Program-made: the position numbers and the translations under genes | Source of the DNA: Streptosporangiaceae bacterium | Lineage (GTDB): Bacteria; Actinomycetota; Actinomycetes; Streptosporangiales; Streptosporangiaceae | Reading direction: 5' to 3' | Length of the DNA: 7,470 nt | Assembly (NCBI GenBank): GCA_030041195.1 | Contig: JASHOI010000264.1 | Span: 1-7,470 of the forward strand | In this document: positions 5,711 through 7,470 of the stretch, in pieces | Layout of the letters: every line of letters begins with the position of its first letter | Position numbering within the stretch: position 1 is the first letter of the stretch | The notes under the pieces: generated by a model | Seen by the model: the letters and a program-made list of their open reading frames with translations, nothing else | Told to the model about the DNA's origin: nothing | The model's database searches: none

Positions 5711-7230
5711 AGCGTGTCCTGGCCGGCGGCATCGGCGGGCGCGAGCAGGCCACGCCGGACGTTCCGCGCGCCGATGGTCCAGAACGCGACCCCGAGCAGG
5801 ACCATGACCCCGAACGCGCCGAGCGTCACCCACTCGAAGAACGGCCGGGACACGCCCCAGCTCGCCTGAACCGAGTAAGACTCGCCGAACAGCGCGTTGA
5901 CGGCACCGGGCCAGAGCAGGGTGACGGCGGTGATCACCACGAACGCCTCGGTGATGATCGCGGCCGCCCAGGCCCCCGCCATGCCGCCGGGAACCCGGTA
6001 GGGCCGGTTGGCCTCCGGGTACAGCTGCCGCAGCCGCACCAGCGCCGGGAAGATGAAGAAATAGCTGACCGCGGTCGTGGACACGGTCAGCGACAGCATC
6101 ACGGCGAAGAAGTCCGACAGCTTGCCGCTGGTGAGCAGGAACACCAGGAACACGAACGCCGACGAGACGATGCCGGAGGAGATGTTGACCGCGATCGGCG
6201 TTCCGAAGCTCGTGAAGCGTCCCATCCACTTCGGGCCGGCCCCGTCGAGCGAGGCGATCGCCTGCGTCCGGTCGGCGCCCTCCAGCCAGACCGCGCCGCT
6301 GGCCAGCAGCGTCACGATCAGGCCGATCGCGAATGCCACGTTGAGTGCGTGCGAGTGGAACACCCCGGACACCGCGTTGTATGCGTCCACGAACCCGCTC
6401 ACGCTGGACAGGCCCGCCTTCGGGATCACCAGGACCACGCCGATGATCACGGCGCCGTAGATGATCGCGCAGATGATGCCGGACCGCAGGATCATCTTGG
6501 GCACGTCGCGCTGCGGGTTGCGCATCTCCTCGCCCGCGCCGTTGGCGAGCTCGAAGCCGACCCAGAGGAAGACCATCAGGCCGATCACGGTCACGAACCC
6601 GCTTACCGACGGCTTCAGGTCCGCGGCCGTCGACGCGCCAGCCGGGCGGCCGTGCTGGACCAGGAACGCGATGAACATGATCGTGAACAGGGCGACCACG
6701 GCGATCTTGATGAACGTGCCGATGTTCGGGCCCCACTTGCCGATGCGGAACGCGACGATCGCGATCGCGACCGTGACCCAGACGAAGGCCAGGCCCACGA
6801 TGATCTCCGCGGTGGTGCCGAGCGGCTTGTGCAGCACCAGGCCGTCCAGCGTGGCGATCGTCGACGCGGTCAGCGTCCCGCCGATCCAGGTGGGGTTCGA
6901 CAGCCAGTACAAGATGGCGGTCACCGAGCCGGCGCAGCGGCCGAACGCCAGCCGGGCCCACTCGTAGGGCCCGCCCTCGACCGGGAACGCCGCGCCGAGC
7001 TCGGCGGTCAGCATCCCGTACGGGATCAGGAAGATCACCAGGGAGATCAGCAGCCAGGTGATCGCCTGCGCGCCGGCCTCCGCCGTGGCGGCAACGGTGT
7101 CGAACCCCAGGATCGCGCAGGCCGTGAACAGCACCAGGTCAATCCGGCCGAGGACCTTCCTGAGCTTGGCCTTCTCCTGCGTTGCCGCCGCGGTCTGCAA
7201 TGGCGGAGTAACGGCACTTGCCTCGGCCAT
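5707..7230 (-). CDS. APC-family amino acid permease
   Basis: Integral membrane transporter of 507 residues with about 12 hydrophobic segments from residue 32 to 487. It belongs to the amino acid/polyamine/organocation superfamily (AA_permease_2 type). Diagnostic parts are EGGPYEWAR at 85-93 after TM2, GFELANGAGEEMRNPQRDVP at 225-244 (the family's GFE...EE..NP.RD.P segment after TM6), and NRPYRVPGG at 408-416 before the last transmembrane pair. It should import or exchange an amino acid or amine using ion or solute gradients; the substrate is not readable. It is not a close copy of the permease at the left end, which is of GadC type. The ATG at 7228-7230 is preceded by AGGAG (7236-7240) with 5-nt spacing, and about 30 polar residues precede TM1, as is usual. 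It lies 93 bp downstream of a peptidase-like gene on the same strand, so the two may share a transcript or function. Confidence 0.92.
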   Translation of the reverse strand: MAEASAVTPPLQTAAATQEKAKLRKVLGRIDLVLFTACAILGFDTVAATAEAGAQAITWLLISLVIFLIPYGMLTAELGAAFPVEGGPYEWARLAFGRCAGSVTAILYWLSNPTWIGGTLTASTIATLDGLVLHKPLGTTAEIIVGLAFVWVTVAIAIVAFRIGKWGPNIGTFIKIAVVALFTIMFIAFLVQHGRPAGASTAADLKPSVSGFVTVIGLMVFLWVGFELANGAGEEMRNPQRDVPKMILRSGIICAIIYGAVIIGVVLVIPKAGLSSVSGFVDAYNAVSGVFHSHALNVAFAIGLIVTLLASGAVWLEGADRTQAIASLDGAGPKWMGRFTSFGTPIAVNISSGIVSSAFVFLVFLLTSGKLSDFFAVMLSLTVSTTAVSYFFIFPALVRLRQLYPEANRPYRVPGGMAGAWAAAIITEAFVVITAVTLLWPGAVNALFGESYSVQASWGVSRPFFEWVTLGAFGVMVLLGVAFWTIGARNVRRGLLAPADAAGQDTL

Positions 7231-7323
7231 GTGAACTCCTGACCCTCAGGCCCAAAAACCGGTCACACGAAAGAGTAGGCCGATTTCGTCTCCTAGCCGA
7301 GGGGCAACCGCGGTTATGGCTGG
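7231..7323 (-). promoter_or_regulatory. Leader region of the APC permease
   Basis: This 93-bp gap between two minus-strand genes holds the permease ribosome binding site (AGGAG at 7236-7240) and a perfect 10-bp palindrome, AACCGCGGTT, at 7306-7315. I could not find a convincing -35/-10 pair on the minus strand. The palindrome is 75 bp before the start and could be an operator. No terminator hairpin with a T-tract was seen after the upstream gene, so read-through is possible. Confidence 0.3.
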
Positions 7324-7470
7324 TCACGGGACTGGTGGCCGGGCCGGGGTGGTCGCCTGTGATGGCATCGAGTTGCCGGCCGGCAGCGGGTAGGGGATGC
7401 CCACGTCCAGGGTTCCGGCCAGCGCGTTCAGCACCGCCTCCTCGGCCACCGTGGTGTCGCCGAGCGAGGT
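7324..7470 (-). CDS. C-terminus of a probable P1-family (DmpA/S58) peptidase, partial
   Basis: An open frame enters from the right edge on the minus strand and ends at TGA 7326-7324, giving the last 48 residues of a protein. The stretch GDTTVAEEAVLNALAGT resembles the ATEEAVLNAL segment near the C-terminus of DmpA-type aminopeptidases (MEROPS S58, also including BapA and the nylon-oligomer hydrolase NylC), where it is followed by a short loop and a YALP-like end; here IPYPLP appears. The last 18 residues are a Pro/Thr/Ala-rich tail that may not be conserved. These N-terminal-nucleophile enzymes self-cleave and release N-terminal residues from peptides or amides, which would fit the amino acid permease just downstream. 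The catalytic region lies outside the window, so the family call rests on one short motif and is moderate. That the frame is coding is likely from its composition and in-frame stop. Confidence 0.6.
   Translation of the reverse strand, partial: TSLGDTTVAEEAVLNALAGTLDVGIPYPLPAGNSMPSQATTPARPPVP

Noticed and set aside
5573..6961. A 462-codon minus-strand frame within the right permease
   Set aside because: Out of frame with the permease, Arg/Gly/Asp-rich, with no membrane segments or motifs; a shadow of the real gene.
1..7470. tRNA, rRNA, riboswitch, CRISPR array, insertion sequence or phage attachment site
   Set aside because: I saw no cloverleaf, array of direct repeats, transposase frame or terminal inverted repeats; nearly all sequence is taken by the genes listed.

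Overview
The window is 7.5 kb of very GC-rich DNA. It has densely packed genes, several GTG starts, short or overlapping junctions and strong purine-rich ribosome binding sites, all of which suggest a high-GC Actinomycetota chromosome. I cannot place the genus. There are no RNA genes, insertion sequences, CRISPR arrays or attachment sites that I can support. Genes fill almost everything; the two real intergenic spaces are 3422-3576 (divergent) and 7231-7323.

Layout: (1) 27-1568 +, an APC-superfamily transporter closely resembling the glutamate:GABA antiporter GadC, but with no room for the C-terminal plug. (2) 1593-2573 -, a CopD-family membrane protein. (3) 2570-3421 -, a classical short-chain dehydrogenase/reductase (SDR) whose stop overlaps the copD-like start as GTGA. 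(4) 3422-3576, a 155-bp divergent control region with three palindromes, two of them lying over the ribosome binding sites of the genes on either side. (5) 3577-5037 +, a carotenoid-oxygenase-family non-heme iron dioxygenase with all four iron-binding histidines and a Tyr/Lys pair that points to stilbene or phenylpropanoid double-bond cleavage. (6) 5038-5694 +, a SnoaL-like (NTF2-fold) protein directly abutting it. (7) 5707-7230 -, a second APC amino acid permease. (8) 7324-7470 -, the C-terminal 48 residues of a protein that looks like a P1-family (DmpA/S58) peptidase and runs off the window.

My reading is that the centre (SDR and CopD on one side, dioxygenase and SnoaL on the other) is one divergently expressed catabolic unit. 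The dioxygenase would split a 4-hydroxyphenyl alkene to an aldehyde, and the SDR and SnoaL proteins are candidates for acting on substrate or products. This pathway is inference; the individual families are well supported. The flanking transporters converge on the central unit from both sides, and hairpins at both convergent junctions probably insulate it. The peptidase and second permease on the right look like a separate peptide or amino acid use module.

Most worth a second look: the mirrored palindrome/ribosome-binding-site architecture of the divergent region, and the residue evidence that the so-called carotenoid oxygenase is a stilbene/isoeugenol-type cleavage enzyme with two dedicated partner genes.
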